In this document: positions 46,201-54,675 of the stretch, piece after piece | Layout of the letters: each line of letters begins with the position of its first letter | Position numbering within the stretch: the first letter of the stretch is position 1 | NCBI GenBank assembly: GCA_041627895.1 | Contig: JBFKQC010000018.1 | Span: forward strand, 1 to 55,981 | DNA from: JBFKQC01 sp041627895 | Lineage (GTDB): Bacteria; Pseudomonadota; Alphaproteobacteria; Rhodobacterales; Rhodobacteraceae | Length of the DNA stretch: 55,981 bases | Direction of reading: 5' to 3' | The notes under the pieces: model-generated | Seen by the model: only the letters and a program-made list of their open reading frames with translations | Told to the model about the DNA's origin: nothing | Database searches by the model: none | Position numbers and translations under genes: made by a program

Positions 46201-46911
46201 CGAAGAGAAATTCGTGCCCGTTCCGCTGCCGTACTTGAACAGCCGCGCCTCCCGGACCCAGAGGTCCATGATCCCGCCCTCGTTCACCAGGTCATCGGCC
46301 ACAGACTGGATGAAACAGGCATGCGGCTGCGGGTGCTCGTAGGCGGTCTTGGACTTCGTCAACTTGCCGGTCTTGTGGTCGACATAGAAATGCCCCTGGC
46401 TGGGACCGTCGATGCCGTAGGCCCAGTGCAGACCGGTGTTGAACCATTGCGGAGAGTTCGGCGCCGCCCGCTGCGTGGCAAGCATGAAGCGCATCTCGTC
46501 GTAATACGCGCGGGCGTCGTCCTCGGCCGAGAAATAGCCGCCCTTCCAGCCCCAGTAGGCCCAGGCGCCGGCCAGCCGGTCAAACACCTGCTTGGCGCTG
46601 GTCTCGCCGCCTTTCTGCTCTTCCCCGGGCAGATCGGCAAGCGCGGCCTCGTCCGGAACCGACCGCCAAAGGAACTCGGGAACATCCTTCTCGCGCACCT
46701 TTTTCAGCCGCGCCGGAACACCCGCCTTGCGGAAATACTTCTGCGCGATCACGTCGCTGGCGACCTGGCTCCAGCCCGCCGGCACCTCGACATTGTCGTT
46801 CCGGAAGACGACCGTGCCGTCGGGATTGCGGATCTCGGACGTGGCGATGGCGAATTCCACGTTTGCGTATGCGTCCTGACCTGACTTGGTGAATTTGCGT
46901 TCGATCTTCAT
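43222..46911 (-). CDS. nrdJ: Adenosylcobalamin-dependent (class II) ribonucleoside-diphosphate reductase
   Basis: Makes deoxyribonucleotides using vitamin B12 and needs no oxygen. 1229 aa from the ATG at 46911 (MKIERKFTKSGQDAY). Seen: the long class II core with YGSGTGTNFSSLRG, CAWACADPGIQYHDT-like and SNPCSEYMFLDDTACNLASLNL, and a C-terminal zinc-ribbon with four CxxC-type cysteines (1202-1229). It seems to be monocistronic, with NrdR-like control upstream. Confidence 0.96.
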   Translation of the reverse strand: MKIERKFTKSGQDAYANVEFAIATSEIRNPDGTVVFRNDNVEVPAGWSQVASDVIAQKYFRKAGVPARLKKVREKDVPEFLWRSVPDEAALADLPGEEQKGGETSAKQVFDRLAGAWAYWGWKGGYFSAEDDARAYYDEMRFMLATQRAAPNSPQWFNTGLHWAYGIDGPSQGHFYVDHKTGKLTKSKTAYEHPQPHACFIQSVADDLVNEGGIMDLWVREARLFKYGSGTGTNFSSLRGEGEPLSGGGKSSGLMGFLKIGDRAAGAIKSGGTTRRAAKMVICDADHPDIEDFINWKVKEEQKVASLVAGSKMHEARLNDIFAAINTWDGSVDDAVDPATNPSLKAAVRAAKKASIPETYVKRVLDYARQGYTSIEFPTYDTDWDSEAYNSVSGQNSNNSVRVTDAFLKAVKDNGDWELVRRTDGKVSKVVKARELWEQIGHAAWACADPGIQYHDTVNAWHTCPEDGEIRGSNPCSEYMFLDDTACNLASLNLLTFYEDGEFQAEDYVHATRLWTLTLEISVMMAQFPSREIAQLSYDFRTLGLGYANIGGLLMNMGLGYDSPEGRALCGALTAIMTGVAYATSAEIAGELGPFPGHKRNAKHMLRVIRNHRNAAYGKSDGYEALAVKPVPLDHANCPDEKLSALATAAWDEALDLGERHGFRNAQATVIAPTGTIGLVMDCDTTGIEPDFALVKFKKLAGGGYFKIINRSVPAALEALGYSPSQIEEIVSYAVGHGTLGNAPGINHTSLIGHGFGAREIEKIEAALPQAFDIRFVFNQWTLGEAFCTETLGIPAGKLNDPTFDLLKHLGFKKAEIEAANDHVCGTMTLEGAPHLDKGHYHVFDCANPCGKRGKRFLSVNAHIDMMAAAQSFISGAISKTINMANSATIEDCLAAYERSWKMGVKANALYRDGSKLSQPLASALVEDDDEAAEALENAPPIERAQVIAEKIVEKVVIKEVIKRHREKMPERRRGYTQKAIVGGHKVYLRTGEYQDGSLGEIFIDMHKEGAGFRAMMNNFAIAVSVGLQYGVPLEEFVEAFTFTRFEPAGMVQGNETIKNATSILDYIFRELAVSYLDRTDLAHVKPEGVSFDELGRGDEEGKRNFTEVPHSGGVDQVEVLRKVVSTGYLRNRAPQELVVLNGGAAGAVALNGAADPVATLSTLVPEVGETTVTATTALATGTVTLDARTKAKMQGYEGDPCGECGNYTLVRNGTCMKCNTCGATSGCS

Positions 46912-47111
46912 GTTCCAGAGCGCCCCGTTACTCTTTGTCCGCACCCGCACGGCTCGGGCTTCTGATGAGCTCTCGGCCGCACATTCTCACTTCCCGCCGC
47001 CGCAGGACGGACAGGCAAAAGGCTCTCTCGGGCGGCGCGAACCGCACCGCCTGGCACTTCGGGCTGGACCCGAAGGCATTCGTTGAAGTCTCTCCCCTGC
47101 CGTCGGTCGCG

Positions 47112-47127
47112 CCACTATATCTTGTGG
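47112..47127. promoter_or_regulatory. NrdR-type box of nrdJ
   Basis: CCACTATATCTTGTGG closely follows the NrdR consensus acaCwAtATaTwGtgt and is near-palindromic. NrdR represses ribonucleotide reductase genes when dATP is high. A weaker partner could begin 31 bp away at 47143 (ACACAAACTGACGTAG), the usual spacing of paired boxes. Confidence 0.65.
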
Positions 47128-47146
47128 TGGCTGCGTCGGCCCACAC

Positions 47147-47176
47147 AAACTGACGTAGGCGGGGTGCTCCGGTCAA
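47147..47176 (-). promoter_or_regulatory. Candidate nrdJ promoter
   Basis: On the minus strand TTGACC (47176-47171) and CAGTTT (47152-47147), spacer 18. The weak second NrdR-like box overlaps the -10, which would suit repression. Confidence 0.35.
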
Positions 47177-47279
47177 CAAAAAAGTTTGCGCTTTCGCGAG
47201 GTATTTTCGATTGACGCATGGGTCGGTTTTTGTCTCGGCCCGTTTACCAATCGATTCAGGTCGGCGACGCGGCGACGAG

Positions 47280-47288
47280 TTATCCACA
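47280..47288 (+). promoter_or_regulatory. DnaA box
   Basis: TTATCCACA is a perfect DnaA box, 370 bp upstream of the nrdJ start. DnaA controls ribonucleotide reductase genes in other bacteria. Only one box is seen, so it is not an origin. Confidence 0.5.
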
Positions 47289-47573
47289 GGCCGCTGTTGA
47301 CGGATCGCGATTTCCGGCGCGCGGCCAGCGACTTACCGCATTCCGCTGAAATCTTGCCTGAACCCGGGGCGTGCTGAGCGGTCGTAAAACCGCTGCACCG
47401 CAGCGAAATTTCTGCACGTGGCAGGAAAGACACGGCGCGTTTGCGCGCGCGGCGATTCGCGGATTTTGTGTTTGCCGCACCCGGCATCCGCAACATGTGG
47501 ACCCCGCCGCACGCGGCCTCGCCGGTTCGCGGCGCAAAAGGCTTGGCCGCGACGGCGCCGCGACGCCCTGCAC

Positions 47574-47635
47574 CCCGCCCGGAGCCGGAGGCGAGGGCGG
47601 GAGAAGTCTGCGCCGCGCAAGCGGCACCGCTTGAT
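47574..47635 (+). repeat. Dispersed two-hairpin repeat, copy B
   Basis: 62 bp, 55 of which match copy A (17348-17409). In this copy CCCGCCC faces GGGCGGG perfectly, and the AAGCGG-CA-CCGCTT hairpin is at 47619-47632. It ends 22 bp from the 3' end of tRNA-Pro. Confidence 0.75.
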
Positions 47636-47656
47636 GGCGTCCGGCTGAAGGAAAGG

Positions 47657-47733
47657 TGGTCGGGGCGGCGAGATTCGAACTCACGACCCCCTGTACCCAA
47701 AACAGGTGCGCTACCAGACTGCGCCACGCCCCG
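47657..47733 (-). tRNA. tRNA-Pro (anticodon UGG)
   Basis: 77 nt including an encoded CCA. Acceptor arm CGGGGCG/CGCCCCG, D-arm GCGCAGTCTGGTAGCGC, anticodon arm CCTGT-TTTGGGT-ACAGG with TGG as anticodon, and T-loop GTTCGAATC. Confidence 0.97.
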
Positions 47734-47774
47734 ACGCGCGCTGTCTAGCCACAGTCGCCGCGCTTGAAAAGCCC

Positions 47775-48248
47775 CTAGCCGTCACCACAGGGCCAGGCGG
47801 CGAGCGTCCGGTCGATCGAAGGATGGCGCAACTCGGCGCCCTCGTCGATGCCGAGAAGCGCCGCCATCCCGCCGTTGATCTCCAGCACGTACTGGATGTC
47901 GTCGCCGCCCGGAATATGCGTGCGGTCCAGCGGCACCGCGTTCCGGTGGATGCGCTGCACCACCCCGTCCGCGGACAGAAACAGCATGTCCAACGGAATC
48001 AGCGTGTTCTCCATCCAGAACGCCACCCGTTGCGGATGCTCGTAGACGAACAGCATCCCCGCGCTCGCCGGCATCGACGGGCGGTTCATCAGGCCCAGCG
48101 AGCGTTCGGCGACGGTTTCTGCGACCTCGACCGTGAACCGCGCACTGCCCCAGTCGCCGCGCAGGTCGACCCGCGCCGGGTCGCAGTCGGCCGCCGCGGC
48201 GCCGGTCGCAAGGCAACAGGCCGCGATCGTCAGAGCGGTCGTTCTCAC
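47775..48248 (-). CDS. DUF192 periplasmic protein
   Basis: 157 aa from a GTG at 48248 with GGAGGG upstream, giving a clear signal peptide (VRTTALTIAACCLATGAAAA). An ATG-less longer frame to 48308 spoils the signal. DUF192 features: ERSLGLMNRPSMPASAGMLFVY, FWMENTLIPLDMLFL and YVLEINGG. Function unknown. It follows the cold-shock gene on the same strand. Confidence 0.85.
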   Translation of the reverse strand: MRTTALTIAACCLATGAAAADCDPARVDLRGDWGSARFTVEVAETVAERSLGLMNRPSMPASAGMLFVYEHPQRVAFWMENTLIPLDMLFLSADGVVQRIHRNAVPLDRTHIPGGDDIQYVLEINGGMAALLGIDEGAELRHPSIDRTLAAWPCGDG

Positions 48249-48267
48249 CGGTGCCGGCCCTCCACAG

Positions 48268-48804
48268 TCACATCTTGGTCCGCAGCACGGTGTCCCAGGC
48301 GGCGACATGGGCCGCCATGCGTCCGCGGGCGCCTTCGATCACCCTCAGTGCCACGGCCTCGCCCGGCTGTAAATCGGCAAGCCCGGACCGCCGCAACACC
48401 TCGATGTGAATGAACACGTCCTCGGGCCGGCCGAAGACGTTGGCAAAGCCGAAGCCCTTGGCCTTGTCGAACCACTTCACCCGCGCCGGCTCGAACGGAA
48501 CGTCCTCGAGCGCCTGGTCGTTCTCGCGCGAGGCGATGTCGGGCAGCGCCGGCGTGCCGTCATCCTCGGGCGGCTCGATCGCCACCACCTCGACCGCCTG
48601 CACCCCGCGCGCGGTCTTCTGCACATGCAGCCGGATCCGCGAACCGTCCGCCACCGAGCTTTGCCCGAAGTTCCTGAGCACATTGGCATGCAGCAGGATA
48701 TCCGGCCCACCGGAATCCGGCACCACGAATCCGAATCCCTTCGTGGGATCGAACCACTTCACCTGGCCTTCTACGGGCGCTGATTCTTCCTGGGTGTCCG
48801 ACAT
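48268..48804 (-). CDS. Double cold-shock-domain protein
   Basis: 178 aa with two cold-shock domains joined by an acidic linker. Each has the RNP1-type core: VKWFDPTKGFGFVV (first, near 15-28) and VKWFDKAKGFGFAN (second, near 109-122). Cold-shock domains bind single-stranded RNA or DNA. Two-domain forms are well known in alphaproteobacteria. A TTGACA (minus, 48840-48835) upstream may be its -35. Confidence 0.93.
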   Translation of the reverse strand: MSDTQEESAPVEGQVKWFDPTKGFGFVVPDSGGPDILLHANVLRNFGQSSVADGSRIRLHVQKTARGVQAVEVVAIEPPEDDGTPALPDIASRENDQALEDVPFEPARVKWFDKAKGFGFANVFGRPEDVFIHIEVLRRSGLADLQPGEAVALRVIEGARGRMAAHVAAWDTVLRTKM

Positions 48805-48922
48805 CCCATCCCCGTCTTACGCACGTGTTATTATTGTCAACATTTTGTCACAGACACGACACTTCCGCACAAGTCAAAAAACGACCTGATTCCACCGACT
48901 TGCCTGCCGAGATGCATGGATC

Positions 48923-49528
48923 CTACGGGTACAACCGCTGGATGTCCCATGCATCCGACACCTTGTCCCGCCGCCAGCGGAACCGGTCATGCAGGCGAAA
49001 CTCGCCATCCGCCCAGAACTCGATCTCCAGCGGCCGCAACCTGAACCCTCCCCAGTACGGCGGCCGCTCCGGGCTCGTCCCATGCATCACGCCGGCCTTC
49101 GCCGCCGCCGCAACCAGCGCCGCCTTCGACGTCAGCGACCGCGACTGCTGCGATGCCCATGCCCCGATCCGGCTGCCCAGCGGGCGGCTGGCATAATAGG
49201 CGTCCGCGACCTCTCCGTCCTCCTTTTCGACCGGTCCGCGTACCCTGATCTGCCGGCGCAACGATTTCCAATGTAGCACGAAAGCCGCCTTGCCGCTCGC
49301 CAATAGCTCGCGACCCTTGGCGCTTTCGTAGTTGGTGTAGAACAAGAACGCATCCGGCTCGAGCCCGCGCAGGAGAACCATGCGCACGTTCGGCAACCCG
49401 TCCGCGTCGACGCTTGCCAGTGCGATCGCGTCGGGATCGTTCGGCTCGGCCTCGCGGGCCTCGTCCAGCCACGCGCGCACCAGCGCGAACGGGTCGTCGC
49501 CCGCGAATATCCCGCTCCGATCTGCCAT
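48923..49528 (-). CDS. pdxH: Pyridoxamine 5'-phosphate oxidase
   Basis: FMN enzyme that makes the cofactor pyridoxal 5'-phosphate. 201 aa with family motifs NVRMVLLRGLEPDAFLFYTNYESAKGREL (in part), FVLHWKSLRRQIRVRG, YYASRPLGSRIGAWAS and a C-terminal DRFRWRRD with W..QRLYP. It is divergent from fabI. Confidence 0.95.
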   Translation of the reverse strand: MADRSGIFAGDDPFALVRAWLDEAREAEPNDPDAIALASVDADGLPNVRMVLLRGLEPDAFLFYTNYESAKGRELLASGKAAFVLHWKSLRRQIRVRGPVEKEDGEVADAYYASRPLGSRIGAWASQQSRSLTSKAALVAAAAKAGVMHGTSPERPPYWGGFRLRPLEIEFWADGEFRLHDRFRWRRDKVSDAWDIQRLYP

Positions 49529-49663
49529 TCGGATGCCTTGAGTGTCACATCACGAACAGGGGTAGTCCCGAACGCACGCCGAGACAAGCCCGACGGGCGT
49601 TCCCCGCCCTTGAAGCGCCGATTTGAATGGCCTAAACGGGCGCAAACACGCGAGGGACAGGGC

Positions 49664-50470
49664 ATGGCAAGCGATCTGATGGCGGGCAAGCGCGGGCTGA
49701 TCATGGGGCTCGCCAACGACAAGTCGATTGCCTGGGGCATCGCCAGGGCGCTGGCGTCGGCGGGGGCCGAGCTGGCGTTTTCCTACCAGGGCGAGGCGCT
49801 GAAGAAGCGGGTCGACCCGCTGGCGGCCGAGCTTGGCAGCGATATCGTGCTGGAATGCGACGTCGCGTCCGGCGCCAGCATCGACGCGCTGTTCGAGGCG
49901 CTGAAGGACCGCTGGGGCAAGCTCGACTTCATCGTCCACGCCATCGGGTTCTCCGACAAGAACGAGCTGCGCGGCCGCTACGTCGACACCAGCCGCGACA
50001 ACTTCATGATGACCATGGACATCTCGGTCTATTCCTTCACCGCGGTCGCCCGGCGCGCGGCGGCGATGATGCCGGACGGCGGCGCGATGCTGACCCTGAC
50101 CTATTACGGCGCAGAGCGGGTGATGCCGCATTACAACGTCATGGGCGTCGCCAAGGCGGCGCTGGAGGCAAGCGTGCGCTACATCGCCGAGGACCTCGGC
50201 AAGGACGGCATCCGGGTGAATGCCATTTCCGCCGGGCCGATCAAGACGCTGGCCGCCTCGGGCATCGGCGATTTCCGCTACATCATGAAGTGGAACGAGT
50301 ATAACTCGCCGCTCAGGCGCAACGTCTCGATCGACGACGTGGGCGGCTCGGCGCTGTATCTGCTCAGCGATCTCGGCGCGGGCGTCACGGGCGAGACGCA
50401 CCACGTCGACGCCGGCTATCACATCGTCGGCATGAAGGCGGTGGACGCCCCCGACATCGCCAAGGGTTAG
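49664..50470 (+). CDS. fabI: Enoyl-[acyl-carrier-protein] reductase (NADH)
   Basis: Last reduction step of fatty-acid elongation and the target of triclosan-type inhibitors. 268 aa from the ATG at 49664 (MASDLMAGKR), with GAGGGA upstream; the frame open to 49538 is rejected. FabI motifs: GLANDKSIAWGIA, the catalytic Tyr157 and Lys164 (YNVMGVAK) and Tyr147/148. It is far from the fabDGF cluster and overlaps the convergent SRPBCC gene by 4 bp. Confidence 0.95.
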   Translation: MASDLMAGKRGLIMGLANDKSIAWGIARALASAGAELAFSYQGEALKKRVDPLAAELGSDIVLECDVASGASIDALFEALKDRWGKLDFIVHAIGFSDKNELRGRYVDTSRDNFMMTMDISVYSFTAVARRAAAMMPDGGAMLTLTYYGAERVMPHYNVMGVAKAALEASVRYIAEDLGKDGIRVNAISAGPIKTLAASGIGDFRYIMKWNEYNSPLRRNVSIDDVGGSALYLLSDLGAGVTGETHHVDAGYHIVGMKAVDAPDIAKG

Positions 50471-50952
50471 GCCGCTGGCGCGCCAGGCGCCCGCCAGCGC
50501 TCGAGTTCCGCCAGCAACCCCTCGTATCCCCGCGCCATCGCCCAGCGGTGATTGGCGGCGAAGACCGGCCAGTGCAGCGGCGCAAGCTGGCGCAGCACTG
50601 GCTTGCCCACGGAAACGCGCCAGTCATAGCGCACCTCGGCAACATCGCCCCGCTGGCGCAGCGACCAGTCGCCCTGCCCCGCCAGGTCGCCGGTCGCGCG
50701 GATCGTCCAGCCGTGCGGGCGGTCGGCCCGGATCACCTCGCCCTGCCAGCGCAGCGAATAGGGCAGCCGGCCACGTGTGTGGAACCGGACGGTGCGCCCG
50801 ATCCCGTCCGCATCGCCCTCGGCGACGATCTCGACCGCCAGATAGACGGCACCCCACCAGTCCGGCAGGCGTTCGGCGTCGGACAGGATGTCCGACACCT
50901 CTTGCACCGTGGCGGGCAGCCGCCACTCGGTCACCAGCAGCCGTTCCCTCAT
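50467..50952 (-). CDS. SRPBCC/polyketide-cyclase-like protein
   Basis: 161 aa from the ATG at 50952 (MRERLLVTEWRL). The fold is suggested by an N-terminal strand followed by helix and hairpins: QEVSDILSDAERLPDWWGAVYLAVEIV, then RWQGEVIRADRPHGWTIRA and WSLRQRGDVAEVRYDWRV, seen in outline. Members bind lipids or aromatic ligands. It is convergent with and overlaps fabI, and is divergent from gpt. Confidence 0.78.
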   Translation of the reverse strand: MRERLLVTEWRLPATVQEVSDILSDAERLPDWWGAVYLAVEIVAEGDADGIGRTVRFHTRGRLPYSLRWQGEVIRADRPHGWTIRATGDLAGQGDWSLRQRGDVAEVRYDWRVSVGKPVLRQLAPLHWPVFAANHRWAMARGYEGLLAELERWRAPGAPAA

Positions 50953-51013
50953 GGCAACCCCGCGATTGCCCACATTGTAACACTGGTCTAGAGAAGCTCC
51001 AAAACCTCGGGGG

Positions 51014-51526
51014 ATGACCGACATGACCGACCGCCTGCCGCACGAGAAGGGCTTTCACGTCAGCTGGGACCAGATCCATCGCGACGCGCGCGCGCTGGCC
51101 TGGCGGCTGGACGGGCGCGGGCCGCTCGACGGCGGCTGGAAGGCTGTCGTGGCGATCACCCGCGGCGGCATGGCGCCGGCGATGATCGTCAGCCGCGAAC
51201 TGGATATCCGCGTCGTCGACACGATCAGCGTGAAAAGCTACGACCACCAGTCCCAGTCGGAGCCCGCGATCATCAAGATGCCCGACGTCGGCGTCGTCGG
51301 CGACGGCATGGGCGTGCTGGTGGTCGACGACCTGGTCGACACCGGCAAGACCATCGAGGCGGTGCGCAAGGTGATGCCCCGGGCGCATGTCGCCACGGTC
51401 TATGCCAAGCCGCAGGGCGAGCCGATGGTCGACACGTTCATCACCGGGGTCAGCCAGGACACCTGGATATTCTTCCCCTGGGACATGGCGCTGCAATATG
51501 TCGAGCCCTACCGCGGCAAGGATTGA
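51014..51526 (+). CDS. gpt: Xanthine phosphoribosyltransferase
   Basis: Purine salvage: joins xanthine or guanine to PRPP. 170 aa, with the PRPP motif VLVVDDLVDTGKT (101-113) and a flexible loop region KSYDHQSQ. The C-terminal WIFFPWDMA is typical of Gpt. Start at 51014 (an alternative at 51023 is possible). It lies downstream of the divergent SRPBCC gene. Confidence 0.93.
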   Translation: MTDMTDRLPHEKGFHVSWDQIHRDARALAWRLDGRGPLDGGWKAVVAITRGGMAPAMIVSRELDIRVVDTISVKSYDHQSQSEPAIIKMPDVGVVGDGMGVLVVDDLVDTGKTIEAVRKVMPRAHVATVYAKPQGEPMVDTFITGVSQDTWIFFPWDMALQYVEPYRGKD

Positions 51527-51599
51527 CGGTGGCGCCCGCCGCCCCCGCGCAGGCGCGTCCCGCCGGCAGGGCCGGCCGTGACACAGGGCGGGCGCGGCC

Positions 51600-52793
51600 G
51601 TGACGCTGCCGCTTAACCCCAACCTCGCCGGCACCATCGAACCGGCGGTGACCGAGGCGTTCCGCTGGCTCGCCGGGGCGCGGTTCACCGCCGACAAGCC
51701 GCTGATCGCCGTCAGCCAGGCCGCGCCGACCGGCGCGCCGCCAGAGGCGCTGCGCCGCGCGATGGCCGGTATGGTCATGGACGACCCCGCCGCGCATTAC
51801 TACAACCCCAACCTCGGCTTCGAGGAGTTGCGCGCGGACCTCGCCGCACGCACCGCCGCGATCTACGGCGGCACAGTCGAGACGGGCCAGGTGGCGATCA
51901 CCTCGGGCTGCAACCACGCCTTCACCTGCGCCATCGCCACGCTTGCGCAGGCCGGCGACGAGGTGATCCTGCCCAGCCCGTGGTTCTTCAACCACGAAAT
52001 GTGGCTGACGATGAACGGCATCCGGGCCGTGCCGCTGCCCACCGGGCACGACATGCTGCCCGATCCCGGCGACGCGGCCGCGCTGATCACCGACCGCACC
52101 CGCGCCATCGTCGTCGTCACGCCGAACAACCCCGCCGGCGTGGAATACCCGGCGGACCTGATGCGCGCGCTCTGCCGGATCGCGCGCGAGCACGACATCG
52201 CGCTGATCGTCGACGAGACCTACCGCGACTTCCACTCTGCGCCCGGCGCGCCGCATGAGCTGTTCCAGGACCCGGACTGGGCGGACACGCTCATCCACCT
52301 CTACAGTTTCTCCAAGGCGTACCGGCTGACCGGCCACCGGGTCGGCGCGCTGCTGGGCCGCGCCGACCGGATGGGCCAGATCGAGAAATACGTCGACAGC
52401 CTGACGATCTGCGCGCCCGCGCTCGGCCAGAAGGCGGCGCTTTGGGGGATGCGCAACCTCGACCAGTGGCTTGCCGGCGAACGCGCCGAAATCCTCGACC
52501 GCCGCGCCGCCCTGGCCGAGGTCTTCGGCGCGCTCGACGGCTGGACGCTGAAGGCCGCGGGCGGGTTCTTTGCCTATGTCGAGCATCCGTTCGACCCGCC
52601 CTCGGACCGTGTCGCGCGGCACCTACTGAATGACCAGGGCATCCTCGGCCTGCCGGCCACGTTCTTCGCGCCCCCGGGCGACGCCGCGGCGGCGCGTCAT
52701 CTGCGCATCGCGTTCGCCAATATCGACCGCGCCGGCATCGCCGCGCTTGCCGGGCGGCTCGGCGCCCTTGCCCCCCTGCCCGGTTCCGCCTAG
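51600..52793 (+). CDS. Class I/II PLP-dependent aminotransferase
   Basis: 397 aa from a GTG at 51600. PLP site: Lys239 in SFSKAYRL, with Asp205 and Tyr208 in VDETYRD, NNPAG and ITSGCNHAF. The substrate is not clear: relatives use aspartate, aromatic or branched amino acids. It is 38 bp before the PpiD-like gene. Confidence 0.9.
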   Translation: MTLPLNPNLAGTIEPAVTEAFRWLAGARFTADKPLIAVSQAAPTGAPPEALRRAMAGMVMDDPAAHYYNPNLGFEELRADLAARTAAIYGGTVETGQVAITSGCNHAFTCAIATLAQAGDEVILPSPWFFNHEMWLTMNGIRAVPLPTGHDMLPDPGDAAALITDRTRAIVVVTPNNPAGVEYPADLMRALCRIAREHDIALIVDETYRDFHSAPGAPHELFQDPDWADTLIHLYSFSKAYRLTGHRVGALLGRADRMGQIEKYVDSLTICAPALGQKAALWGMRNLDQWLAGERAEILDRRAALAEVFGALDGWTLKAAGGFFAYVEHPFDPPSDRVARHLLNDQGILGLPATFFAPPGDAAAARHLRIAFANIDRAGIAALAGRLGALAPLPGSA

Positions 52794-52830
52794 ACATCGC
52801 GGGCGGAACGAACCGGCGAGGCATGGGGCA

Positions 52831-54675
52831 ATGGCGCGCAGCAAGCAAAGCAAGGGCAGCAAGGCCGCGGTCTGGACCATCCTGGTCCTCTTGATCGTCG
52901 GCCTCGGCGGCTTCGGCGTCACGAATTTTTCGGGCACGATCAACTCGATCGGCCGGGTCGGCGACCGCGACATCGGCGTGCAGCGCTATGCGCGCGAGTT
53001 GCAGGGCCAGATGCGGGCCTTCTCGGCGCAGACCGGGCAGAACATGACCTTTGCCCAGGCCCAGGCCTTCGGGCTCGACCGCGCCGTGCTGCAACGGCTG
53101 GTCTCGACCGTCGCGATCGAGGACGAGGCCGCGCGGCTCGGGCTGTCGGCGGGCGACGAAGAGGTGCGCAAGCAGATCCTCGCGATCCCCGCCTTCCAGG
53201 GGCTCGACGGCGCGTTCGACCGCGAGGCCTATCGCTTCACGCTGGAACAGTCCGGCCAGAACGAGGCCCAATTCGAAGAGAACCTGCGCGCCGAGATCGC
53301 CCGCACGCTGGTCCAGGGCGCCGTGGCCGATGGCGTCGCCGCGCCGGGTACCTTCGTCGACGCGGTGCTGAACTTCGAGGCCGAGACGCGCGACTTCTCG
53401 TGGGCCCGGCTCGGCCCCGAGGCGCTGGAGGACGAGATCGCCGAGCCCTCGGATGCCGACATCCGCGCCTGGTACGAGGCCAACGAGGCCGCGTTCATGC
53501 TGCCCGAGACCAAGCGCATCACCTATGCCTGGCTGACGCCCGACATGCTGGTCGACACGGTCGAGATCGACGAGGCGGCGCTGCGCCAGCTGTACCAGGA
53601 CCGGATCGACGATTTCGTCAAGCCCGAGCGGCGGCTGGTCGAGCGGCTGGTCCTCGGCGACCGGGCGCAGGCGGCCCGGGACCGGCTGGACGCCGGCGAA
53701 CTGACCTTCGAGGAACTGGTGGCCGAACGCGACCTGACGCTGGCCGACATCGACCTCGGCGACGTGACCGAGGCCGATCTCGGCGCCGCCGGCGCCCAGG
53801 TCTTCGCGGCGGACGGCCCCGGCATCGTCGGCCCGGTTCAGACCGACCTCGGCCCGGCCTTGTTCCGCGTCAACGCCGTGCTTGCCGCGCAGGAGACCGG
53901 CTTTGACGACGCGCGTTCCGAACTGGTCGACGAGTTCGCGCTGGACCGCGCGCGCCGGGTGATCGCCGAGCAGATCGACGCCATCGACGACCTGCTCGCT
54001 GGCGGCGCCACGCTGGAAGAGCTGGACACCGAAACCGAGATGCAGATCGGCCGGATCGACTGGACCGCCGGTGCCGACGGCGGCATCGCAGGCTACGAGG
54101 CGTTCCGCGTCGAGGCCCTGGCGGTGCAGCCCGGCGACTTCCCCGAAGTCCTGGAACTCGACGACGGCGGCATCTTCGCGCTGCGCGCCGACGAGGTGGT
54201 CGCACCGCGGCGCGAACCGTTCGAGGATGCCCGCCCCCGCGCCGAAGAGGGCTGGCGCGCCGCCGAGACCGCGCGCATGCTGGCCGGGCAGGCGGGGACG
54301 CTGGCCGATGCACTGCGCGGCGGCGCCGATCCCGCCGGCGAGGGGCTGACGCTGCGTACAGAGACCGGCATGACCCGTGCCCGGGTGGTCGACGGGACCC
54401 CGCCCGAGTTGCTGGCCCTGGTCTTCGCGATGGACCCCGGCGACTGGCGCGTGCTGGAAGGCGACGGCGCCGCCTATATCCTGCGGCTCGACGCCGTCGG
54501 CGCGCCCGACATCGCCGACCCGGACGTCGCCGCACGGCGCGAGGCGCTGGCGCAACGCACCGCCGCAGCGATCGGCGCCGACATCCTCGACGCCTATGCC
54601 GCGGCCGTCGAGATGCGCGCCGGGATCTCGTTGGACCAGGCGGCGATCAACGCCGTGCACGCCCAGTTCCCCTGA
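52831..54675 (+). CDS. PpiD-like membrane-anchored peptidyl-prolyl isomerase/chaperone
   Basis: 614 aa from the ATG at 52831; the upstream open frame is rejected. An N-terminal membrane segment (about 12-34) is followed by a SurA-N-like chaperone domain (about 35-240) and a parvulin region that looks weak in the middle. It helps fold exported proteins in the periplasm. It shares a stop/start overlap (TGATG) with trpE, an unusual metabolic link seen in several Rhodobacteraceae. Confidence 0.88.
   Translation: MARSKQSKGSKAAVWTILVLLIVGLGGFGVTNFSGTINSIGRVGDRDIGVQRYARELQGQMRAFSAQTGQNMTFAQAQAFGLDRAVLQRLVSTVAIEDEAARLGLSAGDEEVRKQILAIPAFQGLDGAFDREAYRFTLEQSGQNEAQFEENLRAEIARTLVQGAVADGVAAPGTFVDAVLNFEAETRDFSWARLGPEALEDEIAEPSDADIRAWYEANEAAFMLPETKRITYAWLTPDMLVDTVEIDEAALRQLYQDRIDDFVKPERRLVERLVLGDRAQAARDRLDAGELTFEELVAERDLTLADIDLGDVTEADLGAAGAQVFAADGPGIVGPVQTDLGPALFRVNAVLAAQETGFDDARSELVDEFALDRARRVIAEQIDAIDDLLAGGATLEELDTETEMQIGRIDWTAGADGGIAGYEAFRVEALAVQPGDFPEVLELDDGGIFALRADEVVAPRREPFEDARPRAEEGWRAAETARMLAGQAGTLADALRGGADPAGEGLTLRTETGMTRARVVDGTPPELLALVFAMDPGDWRVLEGDGAAYILRLDAVGAPDIADPDVAARREALAQRTAAAIGADILDAYAAAVEMRAGISLDQAAINAVHAQFP

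Larger units (their letters stand above)
46912..47656. other. Long non-coding stretch upstream of nrdJ
   Basis: No protein gene is supported here. It holds the nrdJ leader, an NrdR-like box, a likely promoter, a DnaA box, an inverted repeat AGCGGT-CGTAAA-ACCGCT (47377-47394) and repeat copy B. Open frames in it are in all directions and resemble no family. Confidence 0.6.

Noticed and set aside
44929..46884. 651-aa open frame antisense to nrdJ
   Set aside because: Shadow of nrdJ codon pattern with no domain.
47280..47288. Replication origin
   Set aside because: Only a single DnaA box, with no cluster or AT-rich unwinding element.
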